From an uncultured Eubacterium sp. (GTDB lineage Bacteria > Bacillota > Clostridia > Lachnospirales > Lachnospiraceae): 15,712 nt of DNA. The stretch covers positions 1-15,712 of the forward strand of contig USBB01000043.1 of the NCBI GenBank assembly GCA_900552795.1, written 5' to 3'. The position numbers were made by a program, and so were the translations under genes. The notes beneath the pieces were generated by a model. It was not told where the DNA came from, made no database searches, and saw only the letters and a list, made by a program, of their open reading frames with translations. Shown piece after piece: positions 6,081 to 14,043 of this stretch; the first letter of the stretch is position 1, and every line of letters starts with the position of its first letter.

Positions 6081-6086
6081 TATAAT
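6081..6086 (+). promoter_or_regulatory. -10 box of the aldolase gene
   Basis: A perfect TATAAT lies 38 bp before the start codon, with an AT-rich, weak -35 region (TTTATT about 16 bp upstream). AGGAGGAGG follows at 6106-6114. Confidence 0.55.
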
Positions 6087-6124
6087 ATGCTCAAGAAATT
6101 ATTTTAGGAGGAGGTATTTTAAAT

Positions 6125-6988
6125 ATGTTAGTTTCAGCAAAAGAAATGTTAACTAAAGCCAGAGCTGGCAAATATGCAGTTGGGCAGTTTAACATCAATA
6201 ACCTTGAGTGGACTAAATCTATTCTTCTTACAGCACAGGAAATGAATGCACCTGTAATTCTTGGAGTTTCAGAGGGTGCAGGAAAATATATGGGAGGTTT
6301 CAAGGTAGTTGCAAACATGGTTAAAGCATTAATTGAGGAACAAAACATCACTGTTCCCGTTGCACTCCATCTTGACCATGGAACATACGAAGGATGTTTC
6401 AAGTGTATTGAAGCCGGATTTTCATCTATAATGTTTGATGGTTCACATTATCCTATTGCAGAAAATGTTGAAAAGACAACTGAATTAATCGGAATATGCC
6501 GCGATAAAGGAATGTCTCTTGAAGCTGAGGTTGGTTCTATCGGAGGCGAAGAAGATGGAGTTGTCGGCATGGGCGAATGTGCAGACCCTGATGAATGTAA
6601 AGCCATTGCAGATTTGGGAGTAGATATGCTCGCTGCCGGTATCGGCAACATTCACGGCAAATATCCTGCAAACTGGCCTGGATTAAGCTTTGAAACTCTC
6701 GAAGCTGTAAAACAAAAAGTGGGTGATATGCCTTTAGTATTACACGGAGGCACAGGTATACCTGAAGATATGATTAAGAAAGCAATCTCTCTCGGTGTAG
6801 CCAAAATTAATGTAAATACAGAATGTCAGCTGGCATTTGCTGCTGCAACAAGAAAATATATTGAAGAAGGAAAGGATTTAGTTGGAAAAGGATTTGACCC
6901 AAGAAAAATATTGGCCCCTGGCGTAGAAGCAATCAAAGAAACCGTAAGAGAAAAAATTACACTTTTTGGTTCTGCAGGAAAAGCCTGA
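6125..6988 (+). CDS. fba: Class II fructose-1,6-bisphosphate aldolase
   Basis: The protein is 287 aa and splits fructose-1,6-bisphosphate into glyceraldehyde-3-phosphate and dihydroxyacetone phosphate in glycolysis, in the cytoplasm with zinc. The class II signature is complete: LHLDHG (Asp84 catalytic, His85 zinc ligand), SIMFDGSHYP (101-110), EAEVGSIGG (133-141, Glu134), GNIHGKYP with zinc ligand His177, LVLHGGTGIP with zinc ligand His207, and KINVNTE (227-233), which binds the phosphate and dihydroxyacetone moiety. The length fits the compact bacterial type. A close paralogue acting on tagatose bisphosphate cannot be excluded, but no sugar operon surrounds it. It has a very strong ribosome binding site and a TATAAT box, as expected for a highly expressed gene. 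A class B sortase gene follows after only 27 nt. Confidence 0.93.
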   Translation: MLVSAKEMLTKARAGKYAVGQFNINNLEWTKSILLTAQEMNAPVILGVSEGAGKYMGGFKVVANMVKALIEEQNITVPVALHLDHGTYEGCFKCIEAGFSSIMFDGSHYPIAENVEKTTELIGICRDKGMSLEAEVGSIGGEEDGVVGMGECADPDECKAIADLGVDMLAAGIGNIHGKYPANWPGLSFETLEAVKQKVGDMPLVLHGGTGIPEDMIKKAISLGVAKINVNTECQLAFAAATRKYIEEGKDLVGKGFDPRKILAPGVEAIKETVREKITLFGSAGKA

Positions 6989-7015
6989 TTTATTCCAACT
7001 ATAAATAAGTGTTTT

Positions 7016-7975
7016 ATGAAAAAAGCGGATTTAAATGATACAGATGAAGAACTTGATTTAGATTTTTCCGATGATGAGGAATATGTTATTAAAGATGCAG
7101 ATTCTTCCACAGAAAATGACACAGACGATGATAATATTGTATTAGAAAATGAAGACACTTACGACGAGGCTGATGAAGCTTTTGATCGTGCTGAAAAGAA
7201 ACGTGCCAAAGGCTCTCTTATACGAAATGTAATCCTTGTTATGGCTGTGATAGTTTTTTGTTATTCAGCTTATATGCTTACAAATATTTTTCTTGAATAC
7301 AAGAAAGGTACAGATACTTATAAAGAGATTGACAATACTGTAATAAATGAAGATTCTACAATTTCAGTTGATTTTGGCGAGCAGGAAGTTGAAATACCAT
7401 TTACATACGACCATGAAACGCTTACATCAATAAACCCGGATGCTGTAGGATATCTTTATCTTCCTGCTATTGACATTCGTCTTCCTTTTGTACAGACGAC
7501 AGATAATGATTATTACCTCTACCGTACATTTAACAGAACGGACAATAAAGCCGGATGTCTTTTTGAGGACGCCCGTTCAATAGGAGGTGCCGATGCCAAA
7601 AATGTCGTGATACACGGACACAACATGAAAAACGGTTCTATGTTCGGTAAGCTTCAAAGGTACAAATCTTCAGGACTTACAATGTCACCGGGCAACAATT
7701 ATATATATATATATACAGGCAATGTAATAAAAAGATATCAGATTTTCAGTGTTCACATTTCTGACCCTGTAAGTGACACATACACTTTTAATTTCCCGAC
7801 AGATGCAGATTTATTAAGTTACGCCGAGCAGATGAAAAGCAGGTCTCTTTTTGATACACAGGCTGATATATCAAATGTAAATCAGATTGTGACATTATCT
7901 ACATGTACCAATTCAAGTGATCAGCGTGTTGTAGTACATGCTGCATATATTGATGAAGCTGCTATAACAGAATAA
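7016..7975 (+). CDS. srtB: Class B sortase with acidic cytoplasmic N-terminus
   Basis: The protein is 319 aa, a membrane transpeptidase that joins surface proteins to the cell wall. Residues 1-58 are extremely acidic (runs of Asp and Glu), an unusual cytoplasmic tail. One transmembrane helix spans about residues 68-90. The sortase fold follows, with the catalytic triad His202 (VVIHGHNM), Cys297 (TLSTCT) and Arg304 (QRVVVHA); the spacing and the insert before the Cys fit class B. It lies 27 nt after the aldolase gene with only a weak ribosome binding site (AAGTG), so read-through from the aldolase may drive it. Codons 229-233 (YIYIY) are made of a (TA)8 dinucleotide run. No substrate gene adjoins it; the window's only visible sorting-type signal is APKTG in the phosphoesterase. 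Confidence 0.9.
   Translation: MKKADLNDTDEELDLDFSDDEEYVIKDADSSTENDTDDDNIVLENEDTYDEADEAFDRAEKKRAKGSLIRNVILVMAVIVFCYSAYMLTNIFLEYKKGTDTYKEIDNTVINEDSTISVDFGEQEVEIPFTYDHETLTSINPDAVGYLYLPAIDIRLPFVQTTDNDYYLYRTFNRTDNKAGCLFEDARSIGGADAKNVVIHGHNMKNGSMFGKLQRYKSSGLTMSPGNNYIYIYTGNVIKRYQIFSVHISDPVSDTYTFNFPTDADLLSYAEQMKSRSLFDTQADISNVNQIVTLSTCTNSSDQRVVVHAAYIDEAAITE
7700..7715 (+). repeat. (TA)8 dinucleotide tract inside the sortase gene
   Basis: Eight perfect TA units lie in frame and encode Tyr-Ile-Tyr-Ile-Tyr. Loss or gain of one unit would shift the frame before the catalytic Cys and Arg. Confidence 0.95.
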
Positions 7976-8132
7976 AAGTTAAAAAAATTAACTTACAAGT
8001 AAAAAATACTTGCACTTTCACCCATAATGGGTTATTTTAATTAATGACACGAGCGTCATAATTAAATAAAAATAATAGAACAAAGGCGTTCCATTTTATT
8101 ACAAACAGTAAACTGGAATGCCTTTTATTTTA
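7976..8132 (+). promoter_or_regulatory. Hairpin-rich region between sortase and glnN, ending in a terminator
   Basis: Five stem-loops follow one another: AAGTTAA/TTAACTT (7976-7994), CAAGTA/TACTTG (7996-8012), ACCCA/TGGGT followed by TATTTT (8020-8038), TTAATTAATGAC/GTCATAATTAA with one bulge (8037-8065), and AAAGGCGTTCCA/TGGAATGCCTTT followed by TTTTATTTT (8082-8132). The last is a convincing intrinsic terminator 40 bp before glnN. This may be a sortase 3' end, a regulated glnN leader, or both. I see no match to a named riboswitch. Confidence 0.6.
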
Positions 8133-8172
8133 ATTTACCATTAATATATTTTAAAGAAAGGCAATTTGTAAT

Positions 8173-10284
8173 ATGAGTGAAAATTTCAATGCTGCTGATA
8201 TTTTCGGCGAAAATGTATTTAATGACACAGTAATGAAAGAACGTTTACCAAAAAACGTTTACAAAAATCTAAAGCTTGCAATGGAAGGGAAGCATGACCT
8301 TATCCTCGCAGATGCCGATGTGATTGCCAATGCCATGAAAGACTGGGCTATTGAAAAAGGAGCTACACATTATTGCCACTGGTTCCAGCCTTTAAACGGT
8401 TCAACAGCCGAAAAGCAGGACGCTTTTATCTCCGCACCTAATGCTTCAGGAAAGGTTTTAATGGAATTTTCAGGCAAGGAGCTTATTAAGGGTGAACCTG
8501 ATGCTTCCTCATTCCCATCAGGAGGATTAAGAGCAACATTTGAAGCAAGAGGTTACACAGCATGGGATTTCTCATCTCCTGTTTTTGTAAGAGAAGATAC
8601 AACAGGCGCAACATTGTGCATACCTACAGCTTTCTGCTCTTATACAGGTGAAGCGCTTGATCAGAAAACTCCGTTGCTGCGCTCAATGGATGCAGTCAAC
8701 AAGCAGGCACTTCGAATTGTCAGATTATTCGGAAATACACAGGCAACAAAGGTATCTCCGTCTGTCGGTGCCGAACAGGAATATTTTATTGTTGATAGAA
8801 ATAAATATCTTCAACGAAAAGACTTAATTTTTTCAGGAAGAACACTTTTCGGTGCTATGCCTCCTAAAGGACAGGAGCTTGACGATCACTATTTCGGTGC
8901 AATACGTGACCGTATAGGCTCATTTATGAAAGATGTTAACAAAGAACTGTGGAAATTAGGCGTTACTGCAAAAACACAGCACAATGAGGTTGCACCTGCA
9001 CAGCATGAACTTGCTCCGATATATGCCCAATGCAACATTGCAACTGACAACAACCAGCTTACAATGGAAATTTTAAAGAAGGTTGCTTACAGGCACAATC
9101 TTGTATGTCTTCTGCATGAAAAGCCATTTGACGGAGTAAACGGTTCAGGAAAGCACAATAACTGGTCCCTTACTACCGACAATGGTGTTAATTTGTTGGA
9201 GCCGGGAAAAACCCCTCATGAGAACATACAATTTCTTTTAGTTCTCGGTGCAATCATGAAAGCTGTTGACACTCACGCCGATTTGCTTCGTGAATCAGCA
9301 TCTGATGTAGGAAATGACCACAGACTCGGTGCAAATGAAGCTCCGCCTGCCATTATTTCAATGTTCCTTGGCGAACAGCTTGAGGATGTTATAATGCAGC
9401 TTATTGATAAGGGTGATGCCACAAGCTCTATACAAAAGGGCAAATTAAAAACAGGAGCCTCTACTCTCCCTGATTTTAATAAGGATGCAACTGACCGCAA
9501 CAGAACTTCACCTTTTGCTTTTACAGGAAATAAGTTTGAATTCCGTATGGTCGGCTCATCAGACTCTGTCGGCCCTGCAAACGTCGTTTTAAATACAATC
9601 GCGGCCGAAAGTTTTAAGGAAATTGCCGATGAACTTGAAAAAGCCGAAAACTTTGACATGGCCTGCCATGACATGATAAAGAAACTCTTTACTGACCACC
9701 ACAGAATTGTATTTAACGGAAACGGATATTCCGATGAATGGGTTGAAGAAGCCGAAAGAAGAGGACTTCCTAATATAACATCAATGCTGGATGCAATTCC
9801 TGCACTTACAACGCCAAAAGCTGTAAAGCTCTTTGAGTCATTCGGCGTATTTACCGAAGCAGAATTGAAATCAAGAGCCGATATTAAATATGAAGCTTAT
9901 TCCAAAGCTATAAATATTGAAGCAAAGGCTATGATAGATATAGCCGGAAAACAGATTATCCCTGCTGTAATATCTTATACAACTGAGCTTGCAAATTCTG
10001 TACTCGCAGTATCAAATGCCGGTGCTGACGCATCAGTTCAAAAAGATTTGTTAAATGAAGTCGGCGGATATCTTACAAAAATGAAAAATGCTTTTAATAC
10101 ATTAAAAGAAGCATCTGCCAAAGCCACAACAATAACTAACCATGTTGAACAGGCCAAGTATTATAAAAATACTGTTGCTCCTGCAATGGAAGCCTTAAGA
10201 AAACCTGCCGATGAGCTTGAAATGATTGTCGACAAGAAATTCTGGCCATTCCCATCATATGGAGATTTGATTTTTGAAGTATAG
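8173..10284 (+). CDS. glnN: Type III glutamine synthetase
   Basis: The protein is 703 aa, the length of the GlnN (GSIII) family, and makes glutamine from glutamate, ammonia and ATP in the cytoplasm. Family-specific sequence is continuous: the GSIII N-terminal region with FPSGGLRATFEARGYTAWD (residues 115-133), VGAEQEYF (199-206) with metal-binding glutamates, HNEVAPAQHELAPIY (265-279), VNGSGKHNNWSL (about 323-334), then the arginine-rich NRTSPFAFTGNKFEFRM segment that contacts ATP and glutamate. AAAGG lies upstream of the ATG. It stands alone, preceded by a terminator-bearing hairpin region that may regulate it, and followed by an A/T-stem hairpin. No GlnR box, PII gene or ammonium transporter is visible nearby. 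Confidence 0.96.
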   Translation: MSENFNAADIFGENVFNDTVMKERLPKNVYKNLKLAMEGKHDLILADADVIANAMKDWAIEKGATHYCHWFQPLNGSTAEKQDAFISAPNASGKVLMEFSGKELIKGEPDASSFPSGGLRATFEARGYTAWDFSSPVFVREDTTGATLCIPTAFCSYTGEALDQKTPLLRSMDAVNKQALRIVRLFGNTQATKVSPSVGAEQEYFIVDRNKYLQRKDLIFSGRTLFGAMPPKGQELDDHYFGAIRDRIGSFMKDVNKELWKLGVTAKTQHNEVAPAQHELAPIYAQCNIATDNNQLTMEILKKVAYRHNLVCLLHEKPFDGVNGSGKHNNWSLTTDNGVNLLEPGKTPHENIQFLLVLGAIMKAVDTHADLLRESASDVGNDHRLGANEAPPAIISMFLGEQLEDVIMQLIDKGDATSSIQKGKLKTGASTLPDFNKDATDRNRTSPFAFTGNKFEFRMVGSSDSVGPANVVLNTIAAESFKEIADELEKAENFDMACHDMIKKLFTDHHRIVFNGNGYSDEWVEEAERRGLPNITSMLDAIPALTTPKAVKLFESFGVFTEAELKSRADIKYEAYSKAINIEAKAMIDIAGKQIIPAVISYTTELANSVLAVSNAGADASVQKDLLNEVGGYLTKMKNAFNTLKEASAKATTITNHVEQAKYYKNTVAPAMEALRKPADELEMIVDKKFWPFPSYGDLIFEV

Positions 10285-10285
10285 C

Positions 10286-10318
10286 GTGAAAAAATATTCT
10301 GATGAGATATTTTTTCAC
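10286..10318. terminator. Terminator-like hairpin after glnN
   Basis: GTGAAAAAATAT and ATATTTTTTCAC form a perfect 12-bp stem with a 9-nt loop, starting one base after the stop codon. The U-run lies within the stem arm itself rather than after it. Confidence 0.6.
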
Positions 10319-10321
10319 ACA

Positions 10322-10350
10322 GCTATTTGTTTTTGCTCAAAACAAATAGC
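10322..10350. repeat. Inverted repeat made by the end motif of the repeat element
   Basis: GCTATTTGTTTT (10322-10333) and AAAACAAATAGC (10339-10350) are perfect 12-bp inverted repeats with a 5-nt loop. The right arm is the left end of repeat copy 2; the left arm is the same end in opposite orientation, possibly the remnant of a second, inverted copy. Confidence 0.75.
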
Positions 10351-10420
10351 CTTAATGGCAGAAGAGAAATCTCCTACGAGAATTTCTCTTCGCCTTTTCG
10401 CAAACTTGTTATTAAAATGC
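10339..10420 (+). repeat. Repeat element copy 2 (degenerate 3' end)
   Basis: It has the AAAACAAATAGC end, ATGGCAGAAGAG, and the hairpin GAAGAGAAATCTC / GAGAATTTCTCTTC. Relative to copies 3 and 4 the pair TCGC/GCGA has become TCTC/GAGA, a compensatory change. The 3' part diverges after TTCGCAA and lacks a Shine-Dalgarno and an adjacent gene: both neighbours converge on it. Probably an orphan or decaying copy. Confidence 0.8.
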
Positions 10421-10458
10421 GTCTTTTACTCATTGATTTTCTTATACAGTAAAACAAA

Positions 10459-10502
10459 CTTGCCGGAACCGATTGATATACGGTTCCGGCAAGCTTTTTA
10501 TA
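10459..10502. terminator. Strong bidirectional terminator
   Basis: CTTGCCGGAACCG and CGGTTCCGGCAAG form a perfect 13-bp, GC-rich stem. CTTTTTATAT follows on the plus strand and TTTGTTTT on the minus strand. It ends the phosphoesterase-YibE/F transcript and any read-through from glnN. Confidence 0.9.
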
Positions 10503-10505
10503 TAC

Positions 10506-11675
10506 CTATTCAGCGCTCACTCCTGCGCTTATTTTTTTATCTGATTTTATCTTTTTGTGTCTTGTCAAAAGCATAGCAGTCACAAATGATGTAAATGGAA
10601 CCGTAAGAATAATTCCCATTGTCCCCGCAATTCCTCTCATGAACTCAATAGCTACTGAATAAAGATTTAAAATCTGATGCATCTGATATGAATACGCATA
10701 AATAATCATAATAAGATTCAAACTTCCTCCAACATAGGCAAGAATAAGAGTATTTGACATTGTACCTATCATGTCACGTCCTATATTTATCCCTGAACGA
10801 AACATATCTTTTCTTGAAATATGAGGACTGTTTATCTGAATTTCCTGCAAGGACGATGATACTGACATCGCAACGTCCATGACTGCCCCAAGAGATGCAA
10901 TTAAAATTCCCGAAAACAGCATTCCGCCTATATCAAGCTTAGAATTTTGAGCAACATACACAAGATTTTCAATATCATCAACATTATATCCTGTTATATG
11001 CGCAGCTTTTCCGAATATAAGCGCAATAACACCTGACACAACAACGCCGCACAAAGTTCCGAGCATTGCCGCCAAAGACTTCATTTCTAAATCAGCTATC
11101 AATAAAAATGTAACTACTGTAGTTATTACTACAGTAACAACTGCAGCAATAAACGGAGAAATACCTATATACATCATCGGAACATACATGCACACTACCA
11201 TAACGACAGTAAATGCAAGTGCTATAATAGAATTTATACCTTTTTTTCCTCCGACCAGCCATATAACAATCAGAAATGCTGCCATAAGAAATGCTATCTG
11301 CAGTTCGCGGTCATAATTGTACACAGATACTGAAATATTGTCGTTATACGGGCTTATCTGAACAATAACCTTTGTTCCAACTTTGCAGTCGGCACCGTAA
11401 AGATATCCGTTTAAACTGTGTGCCTGCTCAACTCTGCCCTTGTACGTTCCTGAAGTTATACGCAAAGTAACCTCCTGACTGTCACCGACCGCAAGGTCGG
11501 CTCCAGTCTGAAGGTCTTCACCTGAAACTTCCGTAACCACCGCTTTTGCAAATTCAGTATTATCATCTGCAAGCAACGGTTTTCTTTCTACACTTATGCA
11601 GAACAGAATTACCAGCAAAGTAATAACAGCCACAATCATATATTTCCAAGATGAGCTTATTATTTTCTTCAGCAA
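10506..11675 (-). CDS. YibE/F-family multispanning membrane protein
   Basis: The protein is 389 aa from a TTG start at 11675. The TTG lies inside the last codons of the preceding gene (TTGCTGA), with GAGGAAGAG just upstream, so translation is coupled. An N-terminal membrane helix (YMIVAVITLLVILFCI) leads to an outer domain of about 95 residues containing VTLRITSGTYKGRVEQAHS, the small beta-rich module typical of the YibE/F family. It is followed by about seven to eight membrane helices with GGMLFSGILIASLGAVMDVAMSVSSSLQEI and FRSGINIGRDMIGTMSNTLILAYVGGSL, the family's conserved core. The function of the family is not established; transport is often assumed. Pairing with a secreted phosphoesterase suggests a role in handling its product, which is inference. 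Confidence 0.9.
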   Translation of the reverse strand: MLKKIISSSWKYMIVAVITLLVILFCISVERKPLLADDNTEFAKAVVTEVSGEDLQTGADLAVGDSQEVTLRITSGTYKGRVEQAHSLNGYLYGADCKVGTKVIVQISPYNDNISVSVYNYDRELQIAFLMAAFLIVIWLVGGKKGINSIIALAFTVVMVVCMYVPMMYIGISPFIAAVVTVVITTVVTFLLIADLEMKSLAAMLGTLCGVVVSGVIALIFGKAAHITGYNVDDIENLVYVAQNSKLDIGGMLFSGILIASLGAVMDVAMSVSSSLQEIQINSPHISRKDMFRSGINIGRDMIGTMSNTLILAYVGGSLNLIMIIYAYSYQMHQILNLYSVAIEFMRGIAGTMGIILTVPFTSFVTAMLLTRHKKIKSDKKISAGVSAE

Positions 11676-13717
11676 TTCTCTTCCTCTTTCTTTCTAAATG
11701 CTACATACACTGTTCCTAATGACAACACAAGTGCTGAACCATATATCACAGATGTCATTATACTGTCACCTGTCTTAGGTGCTCCATTGGCTTCTGCTTC
11801 ATCATCAGAAGGAACATCCGGCGTATTTGTGTCTGAAATATCCTGTTTGACCGTAAGTGCAGAAATTGCATTTACAACCTCTGCCTTTGCAGTTTCAAGC
11901 GTATCTGCCGAAACTACAGGAAGCTTGGCATCAGCCACAACCTCCCCCTTTTGAAGCTGTGTATAAATTGTCTTATCAAGAAGTGAAGATTCACCCTGCT
12001 TTAATCTGTTAGCAGTCTTTCCATTAGCAAGTACATCCTTGTCCTCACTGTTTGCAATAGAACCATAACCCTTAATTCTGTCATTTTCTGTACCATAGTT
12101 CTTTGTAATATCCTCAATCATCTTATCTTCACCGGTAGTATAGGCATCCTTAATTGTCTTTAAATTATTAAGTGAACTTTCAAGTCTGCTTACACTGTCC
12201 TGTGTGTACTCAACCGATGTATCAGCAAGCTTTGATTCTGCTGCCTCAATCACTTCATCAACCGAAGAATTTTCTGAAGTCTTTTTAATCGTAAAGCTGT
12301 CGGCATATGTATTTCCATTGTAATCATAATTCTTAAGTGTAAGAGAATCATCCGCAAAATCTATTGTAGAAAATGCCGGAACAGTATCATTAGTTCTTTC
12401 TGCGATATAATATGGTGTGTACTTAAGTAAGTTGTAATACTTAGAGCCTGAACCTGAGCCTGTTGTAACATACAAAGTTCCCTCAGGATTTGTAACTGAA
12501 CCTGAACTTAAATCATAATCAATCACATTTCCGTCAAGAATCTGATAACTTCTTGAATATGTATGGTCATGGCCTGTCAGACATATATCTATATCAAATT
12601 CATCCATAAGCGGTGCAAATATAATTCTATTTGTAGCCGCGTCAGTATCTGCATGAGGCTCACCTGAACCGTAAATATCACTATGGAAAATAACAACCTT
12701 CCACTTTGCATCACTGTTGCTCTCCATTGCCTTTTTCATAAGCTGTCTGTGTTCTTCCTGATTTCTGTTATTACTGTTTAATGAAATAAAAAGAACATCT
12801 CCATATGAGAAATAATAATCACTTCCTGCTGCTGTCGCACCGAGATTATCAGAAACATTAGGATTGTTGAAATGATTTGTATAATCAACACCTGCTGTAT
12901 CATGATTTCCGATTGTTGATGCTACAGGCAGACTTCTGAATGTTGACGGATAAAAATAGCCTGCATACTCACTTTCTCTTGTCTTCAAATCATTTTCGCT
13001 CGCAGCTCCTGACTGGTTTATCTGATCTCCGGCTGAAAGCAAAAATGCCGCGTCAGGACTTATCTTCATAGCTGTTGTCATCGTCTTGTTCCAGCCATAC
13101 GTATCTCTCGCAGTGCTTGCGTCATTTGCCGAATAATCTGAACTGCTTCCCGATGCTCCGATTTGAGGGTCACCTGTAAGAATTACCGAAAAGCTGTCTG
13201 ATTTCCCTGTCTTGTAAGAATACTCATCTGACCATACCGATGTTCCGTCTTCTGAATAATTGTCCGTATACTGGTAATAGTACTGAGTATTCTCCTCAAA
13301 ATAATCTTCAACAGATACCTTATTTGATGAAGAATATACGCTGCCCTGCCAGTTTTCTGCATTTATATCCTTAGCTGTTCCAGTCACAATTTTAGCTGAT
13401 GCTTTCTGTCCGTCTTTCCAAATCATAACTGCAGGTGTTCCTTTTTGTGCTGAATACCATGCAAAATTTAAATCACTCTCATCCTTACCCGGTGTAAGTG
13501 CGATATTTGCTGAATTTGCAGAAGCATTTCCTTCTCCCCACCATACATTATCTCTCCATGTCTGAAACTCTGCAGTGCTGTCAGCTACCTTAGACTCATC
13601 TCCCTGCACCTCTTTTTCTCCATATGCAAATGCATTAAATGGAAGAGACGCAACTGTTAATGTTGACAGCAATGCAACTGCTGCCGCTTTTTTCAAAAGA
13701 TTTTTATTCTTTCTCAT
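11669..13717 (-). CDS. Cell-wall-anchored metallophosphoesterase (purple acid phosphatase-like)
   Basis: The protein is 682 aa from the ATG at 13717, chosen for GGAGG six bases upstream; an upstream ATG at 13762 would add 15 residues before the signal peptide. Signal peptide to about residue 31 (ending FNAFAYG). An N-terminal beta domain as in purple acid phosphatases (about 60-170) precedes the catalytic domain: TGDPQIG (about 181), SAGDQIN (about 229), TIGNHD (about 268), FHSD (about 344) and LTGHDHTYSR (about 381), the five metal-ligand blocks. Note Gln where DxH is usual in the first block. A helical region and an acidic linker lead to APKTGD, a membrane helix and the tail RKKEEENC, a sorting-type signal. 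It probably releases phosphate outside the cell. YibE/F follows with an overlapping start. Confidence 0.9.
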   Translation of the reverse strand: MRKNKNLLKKAAAVALLSTLTVASLPFNAFAYGEKEVQGDESKVADSTAEFQTWRDNVWWGEGNASANSANIALTPGKDESDLNFAWYSAQKGTPAVMIWKDGQKASAKIVTGTAKDINAENWQGSVYSSSNKVSVEDYFEENTQYYYQYTDNYSEDGTSVWSDEYSYKTGKSDSFSVILTGDPQIGASGSSSDYSANDASTARDTYGWNKTMTTAMKISPDAAFLLSAGDQINQSGAASENDLKTRESEYAGYFYPSTFRSLPVASTIGNHDTAGVDYTNHFNNPNVSDNLGATAAGSDYYFSYGDVLFISLNSNNRNQEEHRQLMKKAMESNSDAKWKVVIFHSDIYGSGEPHADTDAATNRIIFAPLMDEFDIDICLTGHDHTYSRSYQILDGNVIDYDLSSGSVTNPEGTLYVTTGSGSGSKYYNLLKYTPYYIAERTNDTVPAFSTIDFADDSLTLKNYDYNGNTYADSFTIKKTSENSSVDEVIEAAESKLADTSVEYTQDSVSRLESSLNNLKTIKDAYTTGEDKMIEDITKNYGTENDRIKGYGSIANSEDKDVLANGKTANRLKQGESSLLDKTIYTQLQKGEVVADAKLPVVSADTLETAKAEVVNAISALTVKQDISDTNTPDVPSDDEAEANGAPKTGDSIMTSVIYGSALVLSLGTVYVAFRKKEEENC

Positions 13718-13762
13718 AAATACCTCCGGTTTTAACCATTTCTCTTTCTTTTCTGTTTTCAT

Positions 13763-13950
13763 GTTTTTTTGTCTGTCACTATGCTTTTAATACTCGTATT
13801 TATTAAAAAGCGTTTATGACAAACTCCAAAGCACATGGTTAATATATCAATTGCTATGTAAAGTAACTATCACAATCACCTAAAAAATGCGTAAAATAAA
13901 TGTTAAAATTCAATCTTGACAAAATGAAGAATGAGGAGTAGTCTCTTGTA
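13763..13950. promoter_or_regulatory. Divergent control region of the phosphoesterase operon and the His/Cys-rich protein gene
   Basis: On the minus strand a TTGTCA near 13840-13820 and an A/T-rich inverted repeat CTTTTAATA / TATTAAAAAG (13784-13810) precede the phosphoesterase gene; the exact -10 is unclear. On the plus strand TTGACA at 13916-13921 is followed after 17 bp by a poor TAGTCT. A transcript from it would start close to the left end of repeat copy 3. No gene is visible. Confidence 0.45.
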
Positions 13951-14043
13951 AAAACAAATAGCCTTTATGGCAGAAGAGAAATCGCTTATGCGAATTTCTC
14001 TTCTCCTCTTCGCAACAAAGTTGCTCAAGAAATGAGGAGGAAT
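13951..14043 (+). repeat. Repeat element copy 3 (complete)
   Basis: The best-preserved copy. It has AAAACAAATAGC, the mini-ORF start ATGGCAGAAGAG, the hairpin GAAGAGAAATCGC / GCGAATTTCTCTTC (about 13 bp with one bulge), a second small hairpin GCAAC-AAA-GTTGC, and the end AAATGAGGAGG. The last is a near-ideal Shine-Dalgarno for an ATG at 14044. CTCA (14023-14026) can pair with TGAG at the edge of that site, so partial masking of the ribosome binding site is possible. Confidence 0.88.
13967..14035 (+). CDS. Mini-ORF inside repeat copy 3 (22 aa), uncertain
   Basis: It runs from ATGGCAGAAGAG to a TGA that lies inside the repeat's Shine-Dalgarno end. The peptide starts MAEEKS and ends LLLFATKLLKK, a cationic amphipathic tail. 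Copy 4 encodes a closely similar peptide, whereas copy 1 has a different reading frame after the hairpin. No ribosome binding site precedes the ATG, so translation is doubtful. Confidence 0.3.
   Translation: MAEEKSLMRISLLLFATKLLKK

Noticed and set aside
8037..8065. ANTAR-protein binding hairpin before glnN
   Set aside because: The hexaloop is ACGAGC, which lacks the G at position 4 expected for that motif, and no matching second hairpin is adjacent.
10274..10576. Plus-strand 100-codon frame after glnN
   Set aside because: It runs through the glnN hairpin, repeat copy 2, the strong terminator and into the antisense of the YibE/F gene; it is not a plausible gene.
13951..14043. CRISPR repeat or transposon end as explanation for the dispersed repeat
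   Set aside because: Copies are kilobases apart with no spacers, no terminal inverted repeats common to all copies, no target duplication visible and no transposase in the window.
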